Source of the DNA: CAZFAP01 sp964516325
Lineage (GTDB): Bacteria; Auribacterota; JABMQX01
Length of the DNA stretch: 10,067 bases
Assembly (NCBI GenBank): GCA_964516325.1
Contig: CAZFAP010000180.1
Span: 1-10,067 of the forward strand
Direction of reading: 5' to 3'
Position 1 is the stretch's first letter. Every line of letters starts with the position of its first letter. A model generated the notes under the pieces. The model ran no database searches. It had not been told where the DNA came from and was given only the letters and a program-made list of their open reading frames with translations. The position numbers and the translations under genes were made by a program. This document shows positions 1 to 6,956 of the stretch, one piece after another.

Positions 1-14
1 GCCACTCCTGTTAG

Positions 15-34
15 CCCCCCGGTTCACCGGGGGG
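15..34. terminator. GC-rich hairpin, possible terminator of an upstream gene
   Basis: Arms CCCCCCGG (15-22) and CCGGGGGG (27-34) are perfect complements around a TTCA loop. No T-run follows on either strand, so it is not a textbook intrinsic terminator. Its place at the window edge, ahead of a candidate promoter, suggests it ends a gene lying to the left. Confidence 0.4.
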
Positions 35-92
35 TGACCAGGTTGCCATCTTCCCCCTCGCTTCTCCTGGCGCCCGCCCCCCGCGTCTCCTA

Positions 93-121
93 TTGCGGTT
101 TCCTGGAACGGGCCGTACGAT
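93..121 (+). promoter_or_regulatory. Candidate sigma70-type promoter for the glycosidase gene
   Basis: TTGCGG (93-98) and TACGAT (116-121) are separated by 17 bp. Each box matches its consensus only partly (3 of 6 and 4 of 6). Transcription would begin near 128 and leave a leader of about 110 nt before the ATG at 239. In a GC-rich gap such pairs can arise by chance. Confidence 0.35.
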
Positions 122-238
122 GGCGTCGTAGTCACAGGGGGCTTCGGAACGTTTCCGACAGTCGCAGTCGCCCGGCCTCCAGAGCAACATTCTCGTTGAA
201 GAGGCCGCCGCTCCCCAGAAAGCAGAAAGGAACCGCCG

Positions 239-2887
239 ATGACCCACGGAGGGCTTGTTCTCAACAGGAACCTTCTTGATGCGGTCTGGTGGGAGAAATC
301 TCTCCTGGCGCTGCTCTCGCTCGTACTCTCATGCTCGCCCGCAAGTTCGGCTATGCCCAGCGTTTCCTCCCGAAGCGAGGTTCCATTCCAGAAGTTTCCG
401 CTCGAGCGCGGACCGCTCGTTCTGGAGCGTCCGGCACAGCCACAAAGCCACGTCGAAGCCCTCGGTGAAGAAGCGGGAATCTGGGGGAAAGCGGGCGGAG
501 AATTTGAGGCGTGGGTCTATCCTTTCAAGCTCTTCCATGGCCTCACGTTGCTCTTCTCCGACGATGGCGGAAGTACCTTTCAGCCATTCGCCCGATTGGT
601 TCGTCACCAGCTGGCGACCCCTCACATGGCTCAGCTTCGCCTCATCGCCGACCGATTTTCCGTAACCGTGACTCTTTTTGTCCCGCGGAGACTCCCCGGT
701 CTCGCATTGCTCATGGACATTGAAAGCTCCGCCGATTTGCTGATCGCCGTTCGGTTCGCCCCTTCTCTTGCTCCCATGCTGATGACCACGAAAGAAAAGC
801 CGGAAGTCCGCTGGGACGGCGAACGTCGCGAACTGCTGGCACTCGAGAAAGAGCGAGGCGTGGAGCTGCGAACAAGCAGCCCCTTTGCCTCCGACCACCT
901 TCGCCTTCCGAATGGGACGGAAGAGGTTCGGCTCAAAGTCTCAGCCGCCGCGGCTCGCGCGGGTTTCATCCCCCTTTTCTTCGCATTGTCCTGGCCAGAC
1001 GGCCCCTCGGCACAAGCCACGCTGAACACCCTCTCAACCCAATTGCAGGAACTTTTCCGGGAGGCGGTCGCACACTACCAGAACCTTCTCGACCGCGCGC
1101 CGCGAGTCATCTCCCCCAACCCGGAAGTCAATGATGCATTAGCCTGGAGCGTGGTATCCCTCGACCAGCTTCGTGTTCACAACCCATTCTTGGGCTGCGG
1201 CCTGGTTTCCGGTTACAGCTCTTCCGGCGAAGGAACACGACCCGAATATGCCTGGTTCTTCGACGAGCCGACGCTTTCCTCCTGGGCTTACCACCGGGCA
1301 GGTCTCTCCTCCCATGTGAAAGAAGCGTTTCGATTCCTTCAGCGTTTCCAGCGAGCCGATGGAAAAACAGTCCATGAGATTCCTCAGAGTCTCAACTATC
1401 AACCCGAATTCCTGAAGACCTCGCCCTATGCGTACATCCATACGGACGGGCCGGTATATTTCCTCGCCGCCTATGGACATTACTACCGTTCCACTGGGGA
1501 CATCCGCTTCATCCAAGAAGAATGGCCGAAAATCCTGAAAACCTTGAACTGGTGCTTCTCCGTCGTTGATCCCTCGGACGCGCTGATTCAGATCGAACCC
1601 AAAGACTGGGGCTCCGCCGAGAGTTCTTTCGCAGTTTGGAAGGACACTCAGCTCGAAGGGATGTGGGTCAGGGCGCTGCGAGAAATGGAAAGTCTGGCTC
1701 AGGCGATCGGGGACGCCGCCCTCGCATCGCGCTGCGCCTCCCTGGCGCAAAAGGCATCCGAGTCAATTGAAAGAAAGTTGTGGAATGAAGCCGAATCGTT
1801 TTACCTCTGGGGATTGGATCGGACTGGTCAACCCCTCAAGTCAGTAGTTCCCTATTTCACGGTCAGCGCCTGGATGGGGAGCTTGCGCGCGGACCGAACG
1901 AAGCGAGTGCTTGAAAAAGTGGCAAGCTCCGATTTCCGAACGGATTGGGGTGTTCGCACCCTGCCAATTTCGGACCCACGCTTCGATCCCTCAGACTACC
2001 AATCTGGCTCGGTCTGGCCCGTCTGGAACGCTGGCGTCATTGTCTGCGACTACCGCGACGGCCAAGCCGTGGACGGCTTCCGAAATTGGCTGTCAATGGT
2101 TCGGTTGCGAACGCGGGATGGGCTTGGCCCAATGCCGGAGGTCCTCCATGGCCTTTACTATATGCCGCTGGAGGAAGGCTCCCCTCACCAGATGTTCTCC
2201 GAGGTGGCCATCCAAAACGGGTTCTACGACGGCCTGTTAGGCCTGGAGGTTGACGTGCCTGCGGCCACGCTTAAACTCGCCCCCCGCCTCCCCCCAATGT
2301 GGAATTCCCTCAAAGTGGAGCGGATTCCCATCGGACCCGGAACTTTGAACCTTGAAATTCAAAGAGACCGCCAGAAGTACGAACTGATTCTCGACCTCCG
2401 ACTGCCGGGAGGCGCCTCCGTGACACTCGAACCATCCTTGCCCGCTGGCAGTACAATCGCGGTCGTTACCCTTGATGACAAACCCTATCTCGTCGAGCTG
2501 CGAAGGACCCGCTCCGAAACGGTTGTCTCCGCGAAGATACCGCGATTCGAAGGCTCACGCCGACTCCGCATTCTTCACAGGGGCGGCATAGATTTCTTTC
2601 CCATAGACACACCTCCTTCCCCAGGTAGCACAAGCCAAAACCTTCGTATCATCCGCGCTGCCCTGATTGATTCCGAATGGCTAATGACTCTGGAAGGGCT
2701 TCCCGGCAGGCGTTACGCGATTGACTTTTTCGCAGATCGCAGGCTGCTGAACCCACCCGGTCAGAGTTTTTCGGAAATGCCGAACGGGGCAGTCCGGGTC
2801 TTTCTCCAAGCGCCTTCCGATGCCCGGCGAATGCCTTCGGGTTTCGTCCGCTGGGACGCCATTCTCCGGTGGGAAAAAAGCGAATAG
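239..2887 (+). CDS. Secreted six-hairpin glycosidase-like protein (GH63 / glycogen-debranching-like)
   Basis: An 882-residue exported protein. AAAGGA (226-231) sits 7 nt before the ATG. A hydrophobic segment at residues 21-38 ends in SSA, a plausible signal peptidase I site; VLSC at 29-32 is a weak lipobox alternative. Residues about 50-290 look like an all-beta N-terminal domain. Residues about 295-690 carry the pattern of an (alpha/alpha)6 barrel: an aromatic FFDEP segment (340-344), HTDGPVYFLAAY (401-412) followed by STGD, a WKDTQLEGMW stretch (467-476), YQSGSVWPVWNAG (587-599), MPEVLHG (632-638) and SPHQMFSEVA (648-657). These resemble the GH63/GH133/amylo-1,6-glucosidase clan. Family knowledge suggests an acid pair such as D342/E343 with E634 or E655, but I cannot fix the catalytic residues. 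A beta-rich tail (about 690-882) follows. Substrate unknown; an alpha-linked oligosaccharide outside the cytoplasm is an inference. It stands alone on its strand. Confidence 0.8.
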   Translation: MTHGGLVLNRNLLDAVWWEKSLLALLSLVLSCSPASSAMPSVSSRSEVPFQKFPLERGPLVLERPAQPQSHVEALGEEAGIWGKAGGEFEAWVYPFKLFHGLTLLFSDDGGSTFQPFARLVRHQLATPHMAQLRLIADRFSVTVTLFVPRRLPGLALLMDIESSADLLIAVRFAPSLAPMLMTTKEKPEVRWDGERRELLALEKERGVELRTSSPFASDHLRLPNGTEEVRLKVSAAAARAGFIPLFFALSWPDGPSAQATLNTLSTQLQELFREAVAHYQNLLDRAPRVISPNPEVNDALAWSVVSLDQLRVHNPFLGCGLVSGYSSSGEGTRPEYAWFFDEPTLSSWAYHRAGLSSHVKEAFRFLQRFQRADGKTVHEIPQSLNYQPEFLKTSPYAYIHTDGPVYFLAAYGHYYRSTGDIRFIQEEWPKILKTLNWCFSVVDPSDALIQIEPKDWGSAESSFAVWKDTQLEGMWVRALREMESLAQAIGDAALASRCASLAQKASESIERKLWNEAESFYLWGLDRTGQPLKSVVPYFTVSAWMGSLRADRTKRVLEKVASSDFRTDWGVRTLPISDPRFDPSDYQSGSVWPVWNAGVIVCDYRDGQAVDGFRNWLSMVRLRTRDGLGPMPEVLHGLYYMPLEEGSPHQMFSEVAIQNGFYDGLLGLEVDVPAATLKLAPRLPPMWNSLKVERIPIGPGTLNLEIQRDRQKYELILDLRLPGGASVTLEPSLPAGSTIAVVTLDDKPYLVELRRTRSETVVSAKIPRFEGSRRLRILHRGGIDFFPIDTPPSPGSTSQNLRIIRAALIDSEWLMTLEGLPGRRYAIDFFADRRLLNPPGQSFSEMPNGAVRVFLQAPSDARRMPSGFVRWDAILRWEKSE

Positions 2888-2910
2888 AAGGCTCCTTCCC
2901 GAGAGTGAGG

Positions 2911-3098
2911 GATTACGGAACGGCGTAACCCCTCAGTTAGGGGGGGACAACCCCACAAGAGTCCGACCCACCGGGGCCAGTCAGCTCTCGCCTGTCTCTT
3001 ATCTGCGTCCATCGGCGTTCATCTGCGGTTCCACGCTTCCTGCCGAGGGTCCCCCATCGCGAGGGGATCCCCCGCCTATAACTGAGGCCTTACGGAAC
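2911..3098. repeat. Dispersed repeat element with inverted ends (copy A)
   Basis: This element fills most of the gap between the glycosidase and lipoprotein genes. Its left end, CGTAACCCCTCAGTTA (2924-2939), is the inverse of TAACTGAGGCCTTACG (3079-3094) at 14 of 16 positions. TTACGGAAC also occurs directly at both edges (2913-2921 and 3090-3098). The interior holds GCGTTCATCTGCGGTTCCA (3015-3033), which recurs exactly at 7809-7827. The left end also folds as CCCCT/AGGGG (2929-2943) and might stop transcription from the glycosidase gene. It encodes no transposase, so it could be a MITE-like, non-autonomous element or a REP-type repeat. Open frames read through it look repeat-derived, not real genes. 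Confidence 0.6.
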
Positions 3099-3194
3099 AG
3101 CCAACTTTTGATTTGCGTTTCTCGGTGCGAATCGGATAACCTCCCTGCCACGCATGGGTCAGTGTCTGTAAGAATCGAAACCAATAAGAGGAAA

Positions 3195-3199
3195 GGAGG
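3195..3199 (+). promoter_or_regulatory. Ribosome binding site that decides a GTG start
   Basis: AAAGGAGG runs up to 3199, and GGAGG ends 5 nt before the GTG at 3205. There is no competing ATG nearby in the frame, and the lipoprotein signal begins directly after, so this strong site fixes GTG as the start. Confidence 0.85.
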
Positions 3200-3204
3200 C
3201 TTGA

Positions 3205-3705
3205 GTGAAATCCTCGTCTGGAAGGTCCCTGTTGCGTTCATTCGTCGCTGTCAGTTTGATTCTGGGCTTCGCAGTGACCCTTCTGATGTTGCCCGGATGC
3301 GGCGCCAAGAGAAGCACGCCCGAGAAGGCGGCTAAAGCCTATGTTTCCGCCTTACAAGATGCCGACTGGGATGGCATGCTTGAATGCTGCGCGCCGGAGG
3401 TTCGCGGAATGCTGGAACAGATGGGCAAGGAAATGGGCGGCGGGAAAAAGGCAATGGAGCGGCAATCCCGCGGCATGAAAATCGAGAAATTCAAGGTGCT
3501 CAGCTCCAAGGTCAAGGGCGACTGGGCGGACGTCGAGGTCTCTCTCACTGCCAAGGGAAAACAGGAGAAAGAGACGCTCACCCTTCACAAGATCGAAGGC
3601 GAATGGCTGCTCGATATCCCGCGTCTGGACAAAGGAGATATAAAGGCTCTGAAGGAAGAGATAAAGGAGGCTGCGGAGGAGGACGCACCCGAGGAGAAAA
3701 AGTAG
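3205..3705 (+). CDS. Small lipoprotein with a DUF4878/NTF2-like domain
   Basis: A 166-residue protein starting at GTG, placed by a strong Shine-Dalgarno 5 nt upstream. Residues 1-32 form a lipoprotein signal: a basic n-region (K2, R7, R11), a hydrophobic stretch, then LPGC with lipidation expected at C32. Proline at -2 is less usual but tolerated. Residues about 37-140 have the layout of DUF4878 and related NTF2-like folds: TPEKAAKAYVSALQDADWDGM, a variable helical part, then strands around VKGDWADVEVSL and the closing motif EGEWLLDIP. The last 25 residues are highly charged (EEIKEAAEEDAPEEKK) and probably disordered or helical. Such proteins are membrane-anchored on the periplasmic side, usually with unknown role; ligand binding in the cone-shaped pocket is inferred from the fold. 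It converges on the DUF3160 gene. No partner is evident. Confidence 0.82.
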   Translation: MKSSSGRSLLRSFVAVSLILGFAVTLLMLPGCGAKRSTPEKAAKAYVSALQDADWDGMLECCAPEVRGMLEQMGKEMGGGKKAMERQSRGMKIEKFKVLSSKVKGDWADVEVSLTAKGKQEKETLTLHKIEGEWLLDIPRLDKGDIKALKEEIKEAAEEDAPEEKK

Positions 3706-3736
3706 GCGACCGAGACCGTAAAATTCGTGACGAACC

Positions 3737-3769
3737 GCAACGATCGCAATCGCGTTCAGCGGTCGTTGC
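3737..3769. terminator. 11-bp hairpin after the lipoprotein gene
   Basis: GCAACGATCGC (3737-3747) pairs with GCGGTCGTTGC (3759-3769) with one T-G wobble and an 11-nt loop. It starts 32 nt past the lipoprotein stop, between two convergent genes. No U-tract follows, so it may act as an mRNA 3' stabiliser or a Rho-linked stop site instead of a classical terminator. Confidence 0.5.
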
Positions 3770-3812
3770 AGCGGATCAGCCTGAGACGATAAGACAACGC
3801 AGCCGATTTCGA

Positions 3813-3841
3813 GGGCCCCGGGGGTCAGGCTCCCGGGGCCC
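3813..3841. terminator. 10-bp GC hairpin between convergent genes
   Basis: GGGCCCCGGG (3813-3822) and CCCGGGGCCC (3832-3841) are perfectly complementary around a 9-nt loop. It lies midway between the lipoprotein stop at 3705 and the DUF3160 stop at 3970, where a bidirectional terminator is expected. It lacks a T-run on both sides. Each arm is itself self-complementary, so cruciform or dimer forms are also possible. Confidence 0.5.
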
Positions 3842-3969
3842 CCGGCCGCCGTGAGAGTGTTCGACACCCCCGTAAGCCGGTCCTGCCTTCATTGCCTCAT
3901 CAATCGCTCGTTTGTAGTCGAGTCCCCCCGCCGGGCAGCCCAGCAGCTATCCAGCCCCGTAAATGTCGG

Positions 3970-6624
3970 TCATCGAACCGCGTTAATGCGGTAGAACCGG
4001 CACTTGACGGCACCTGTGGTCTGATCCAGGAGCTCGTCCGCATCACCATGAGCAGTGATGGGCGACTCGAACGGACGCCATGTCTGCAAGTCGTCCGAGC
4101 AGGAAATCTGGTAGCGTTTCCCCGCTGCGCTGCACCACCGAAGCAACGTTCCCTGCTGCTGTCCCACCACATCGAGCACACGCAGGAAGGAACTTCTGTC
4201 AGCCGGGTTTGTTCCGGCGAGATATTCCTGTTCGTTCGGAAAGCCGTCGCAGTCGCCGTCGCCATCCGCATCGTTGACTACATCAATCCCGCCCCAGACA
4301 GACCTCTCCCACGCGTCGGGAAGCTGATCGTCATCTGAATCTTCCTCGTCGGGCTCCGTCGGAAGCACAACCGGGTGCACGAAGCTTCGGACCCAATCCG
4401 GCTCCGGCGGCCCTTCTCCCTTCTCCAGCATCTCAGTCCATTTCTCGTCCGTCAGCCTATCGCTCATCGGCCATTTGAACTCATAATAGGAGAAGACCGG
4501 CCCGGCTCCGAGAATAATTCTCCCATCCGGAACCATGTATGCCGCGACAATCAGCTTGACGTAGCCGACGCCTTCTTCCAGCACTGTCCCGGTGTTGCAG
4601 TCCGTGTGGACATCCGCAACCAAAGTGGTCTTCGCGCCCGTCTCCTCCGAAAGCTCGCTGACCAGCGGCCTCAGAACGCTCCCGAAATGCTCAATGTAGT
4701 CATACTGTTCCTCACTCAGCTCCTTCCCCTCGAGTTCCGCAATGGAGAGGTCCCTGAGAGAACTCAGCACGTTCTCCAGTCCTTCCAGCCTGGACCTCTG
4801 AGTGGAATCGAGCACTTTCATGTCGTCCAGGCCGACGCGCGTCATTCGCGTTAATGTGAGCAACCGTCCGTAGAACTCCGGCACAGGCTCGACATACCCT
4901 CGGTCGGGCTCCGGCGGAGGCGGCGGAACAGAAGTCACCTCCCAGGTATAACTCTGCTTTGCGTACAGAATCGTGTCGTGCCTCAATTCCGCCCAGGAGG
5001 CGAGACCCGTGTTCAATTCCTTGTCCAGCCAGGCAGTTCGCTGCATGAACGCCGGATACCCCTGACCGTAGCTGCCAAGAAGGGATTTCAGGGTGTATAG
5101 CCAGCTCCAGTAGAGGTTTTTGTTCCAGTCCTGCTCGGTGAACGAATCGAATAACGCTTTGAGCTTTCCCAACGCCTCGTCGTATCCAACGTAATCGGTG
5201 TCGCCTTCCCGCTCGAGGACCGCCAGCGCCTCGTCCGACCCGAGAATTGTCATCACATCCAAACCCCTCGGGAAGCACCTCATCGGGCCGAGCCCCGTCA
5301 GCTCCATCGTGAAAGGCTCGCCCGATCCGGTATATGAGGTGACCACCGGCGCCACCAGGTTCTGGAACATATAGGAATCCGGGATGAACCTCTGCCCCAT
5401 GAACCGCATCCCCTTGGTCTTGTCGAGAACCTCGTCCAGCTTTTCTGGCGTTATCGGCGGGTCAATTAAGCAGTTTCCTGTACCTCCGTAAATCTGCGGG
5501 CTTCGGAGCAGAGCCAGCTCCGTCTTCAAGTCGAACATCTTTCCTTCGTGGTTAAAGTCCTCCACGTTCACCGGCGAGCCGAAGACTTTCAGGATGCATT
5601 CCTTGTATTCATACGGCGTCAGGTCATCCGCGAGACCCACGAAGAAGGCGGTGACCGCATAGATGCGATTCCAGATGTCAGCGATGGGTTTTCCTTCCGC
5701 CAGGAGGGTGTCCAAGGCAAGGGTAACTAACGAAGCCTGAATCGTCTGAATCCTTGCGTCCTCTTCCGAGACCAGGGCATCGCCGCCCTGCCCGGACGAC
5801 CGGCTCCCCTTCAGCAGGAACGCCATCCTCCCATACCACATCATCGCCTTGAAATACTTCTTCAGCGTCTCGCTTCGAGTGTAATGCCCTCTGGGAACGT
5901 ATTGAGAGTAGTCTTCCCTGTATATGAAAAGCTTGCTGTCCTCAAATCCGGAATGCGCCTCAATGCTGCTGAGCTCGCCGTCAACCTGCGCGAACACGAA
6001 ATCGGGGATGGCGATGTCAGCCCCCAGCAGTTTCAAAGCGACGGTGAAATAGGCGACGTTGCGTCTCGCCGCTTCCTTGAGCTCCTCCGTGAACGTGTCG
6101 TACTGGCTCAGCGATCCCTGGAACAAGGCATTCGTCATTGATACCAGCTTCGGGAAGAACTCCTTCTCCTCGACACACTTCAGAATCTCGTCGAACTGAA
6201 CGTGATAGAGGTGCAGGAGGGAGTCGGAGGTAACGAAATTCGGGATGCCCTCGTGCTTCAGGTCCCCGTACGGATCAACCATGTCATCATAGGGAAGACC
6301 ATAGCTATCCGGGGCTCGCGAGTTCACGACCACGAAGCCGTTTCGCTCGATCGCCTCTTTCGCGTTGTCATCGAGTTGCAGGTACCCGATGACGAGGGGA
6401 GCATTGGCGATGTCGCGCATCTGGAGAGGAAGCGAGTAGGATGGGGCGCCCGCGGTTACAAAGACTGGCTCCGCTTGATAGTACGACGATAACTGGAGCT
6501 TTTGTATTCCCTGTGTGTCGGCGCCCTCCGCTGGCGCGGGATTGGCTACGCACGTGCCGACTGATAGAGCTATTGTGAGGACGAACAACACTCTTGCGGA
6601 CTCTCGTTCGATGAGCATTCTCAT
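3970..6624 (-). CDS. Secreted DUF3160 protein with Ca-binding linker and FYRI C-terminal domain
   Basis: An 884-residue exported protein. The frame is open further upstream (an ATG at 6744), but GGAGG at 6632-6636 lies 7 nt before the ATG at 6624 and a promoter at 6704-6732 would start RNA below 6744, so 6624 is chosen. Residues about 12-35 form a Sec signal (VLFVLTIALSVGTCVANPAPA). Residues about 100-755 are DUF3160: the segment with NFVTSDSLLHLYHVQFDEIL (129-148), a PPPPPEPDRGYVEPVPEFY stretch near the middle, and VADVHTDCNTGTVLEEGVGY with SYYEFKWPMSDRLTDEKW late in the domain. Residues about 760-813 are a D/N/G-rich linker (DSDDDQLPDAWE, DADGDGDCDG, NEQEYLAGTNP), which by family knowledge binds calcium. 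Residues 814-884 are a beta-rich domain ending RFYRINAVR. DUF3160 has no assigned reaction to my knowledge; a cell-surface or extracellular role is inferred. Confidence 0.9.
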   Translation of the reverse strand: MRMLIERESARVLFVLTIALSVGTCVANPAPAEGADTQGIQKLQLSSYYQAEPVFVTAGAPSYSLPLQMRDIANAPLVIGYLQLDDNAKEAIERNGFVVVNSRAPDSYGLPYDDMVDPYGDLKHEGIPNFVTSDSLLHLYHVQFDEILKCVEEKEFFPKLVSMTNALFQGSLSQYDTFTEELKEAARRNVAYFTVALKLLGADIAIPDFVFAQVDGELSSIEAHSGFEDSKLFIYREDYSQYVPRGHYTRSETLKKYFKAMMWYGRMAFLLKGSRSSGQGGDALVSEEDARIQTIQASLVTLALDTLLAEGKPIADIWNRIYAVTAFFVGLADDLTPYEYKECILKVFGSPVNVEDFNHEGKMFDLKTELALLRSPQIYGGTGNCLIDPPITPEKLDEVLDKTKGMRFMGQRFIPDSYMFQNLVAPVVTSYTGSGEPFTMELTGLGPMRCFPRGLDVMTILGSDEALAVLEREGDTDYVGYDEALGKLKALFDSFTEQDWNKNLYWSWLYTLKSLLGSYGQGYPAFMQRTAWLDKELNTGLASWAELRHDTILYAKQSYTWEVTSVPPPPPEPDRGYVEPVPEFYGRLLTLTRMTRVGLDDMKVLDSTQRSRLEGLENVLSSLRDLSIAELEGKELSEEQYDYIEHFGSVLRPLVSELSEETGAKTTLVADVHTDCNTGTVLEEGVGYVKLIVAAYMVPDGRIILGAGPVFSYYEFKWPMSDRLTDEKWTEMLEKGEGPPEPDWVRSFVHPVVLPTEPDEEDSDDDQLPDAWERSVWGGIDVVNDADGDGDCDGFPNEQEYLAGTNPADRSSFLRVLDVVGQQQGTLLRWCSAAGKRYQISCSDDLQTWRPFESPITAHGDADELLDQTTGAVKCRFYRINAVR

Positions 6625-6631
6625 TCGGCCA

Positions 6632-6636
6632 CCTCC
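6632..6636 (-). promoter_or_regulatory. Ribosome binding site that decides the DUF3160 start
   Basis: On the minus strand, GGAGG is followed by 7 nt and then ATG at 6624. A second ATG at 6618 is 13 nt away and less well placed. The site argues against the longer reading from 6744. Confidence 0.85.
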
Positions 6637-6703
6637 CTCAATCCAAGTGAGTAACGTACCACGAGAAAAATCCGCCCCCCTTGCGCACCACGATTGCAAC
6701 GAA

Positions 6704-6732
6704 AAACTACCACCGAACTGGCCCCCTGTCAA
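6704..6732 (-). promoter_or_regulatory. Sigma70-type promoter of the DUF3160 gene
   Basis: On the minus strand a perfect TTGACA -35 box (6727-6732) is followed after 17 bp by TAGTTT (6704-6709), a weaker -10 box. The start of transcription would fall near 6697, giving a leader of about 70 nt before the ATG at 6624. It is back-to-back with the promoter at 6754-6783. Confidence 0.6.
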
Positions 6733-6740
6733 TCCCTTTC

Positions 6741-6757
6741 TCAACGGAAACCGTTGA
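6741..6757. promoter_or_regulatory. 17-bp palindrome, candidate operator between divergent promoters
   Basis: TCAACGG (6741-6747) and CCGTTGA (6751-6757) are perfect inverted arms around AAA. The right arm overlaps the -35 box of the plus-strand promoter (6754-6759), and the left arm lies 8 nt upstream of the minus-strand -35 box. A dimeric regulator bound here could affect both genes. No regulator gene is present in the window, so its identity is unknown. Confidence 0.5.
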
Positions 6758-6783
6758 CATCTCGTGCCAGAAGTGGATACAAT
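6754..6783 (+). promoter_or_regulatory. Near-consensus sigma70 promoter of the methyltransferase gene
   Basis: TTGACA (6754-6759) matches the -35 consensus exactly and TACAAT (6778-6783) differs from the -10 consensus at one base; the spacer is 18 bp. Transcription would begin near 6790, leaving about 140 nt of leader before the ATG at 6929. Confidence 0.7.
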
Positions 6784-6871
6784 AATGCCGCTTTTTCGGA
6801 AACATCTGCAAGCCGCCGACTGACCAGCTTTGTGTCCCGGGGGGTGAACTGTGCTGTTCTGCCCTTACGAT

Positions 6872-6956
6872 CCCTGAATCAAGGGTAAACCGGACTTCCC
6901 CTATCGGAAAGCCCAGGGTCCACGGACTATGCTGGTCAAGGAAATAACCAGGCAGT
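6872..6956 (+). promoter_or_regulatory. Possible structured 5' leader of the methyltransferase mRNA
   Basis: Several small hairpins are packed before and over the start codon: CCCT/AGGG (6872-6885), TTCC/GGAA (6896-6909, inside the frame GGGTAAACCG...CGGAAAGCCC), and CTGGT/ACCAG (6932-6951), extendable by ACT/AGT around the ATG. The last would partly mask the start at 6929. No known riboswitch class can be assigned by eye. Confidence 0.25.

Noticed and set aside
34..279. An 81-codon plus-strand open frame overlapping the start of the glycosidase gene
   Set aside because: Its composition is arginine- and serine-rich as expected from GC-rich non-coding DNA, it has no Shine-Dalgarno, and it overlaps a gene with a clear signal peptide.
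2636..2887. Possible third copy of the FYRI-type domain at the glycosidase C-terminus
   Set aside because: The stretch W.hTLEG..GRRYAIDF..D has a loose resemblance, but the defining RFYRI ending and the CS.DL segment are missing.
3113..3140. TTGCGT and GATAAC with a 16-bp spacer as a promoter for the lipoprotein gene
   Set aside because: Both boxes match consensus poorly, and similar pairs occur by chance in this gap. The true promoter was not found.
2820..3335. A 171-codon plus-strand open frame bridging the glycosidase and lipoprotein genes
   Set aside because: It overlaps both real genes in other frames, and its middle part is translated repeat sequence (copy A).
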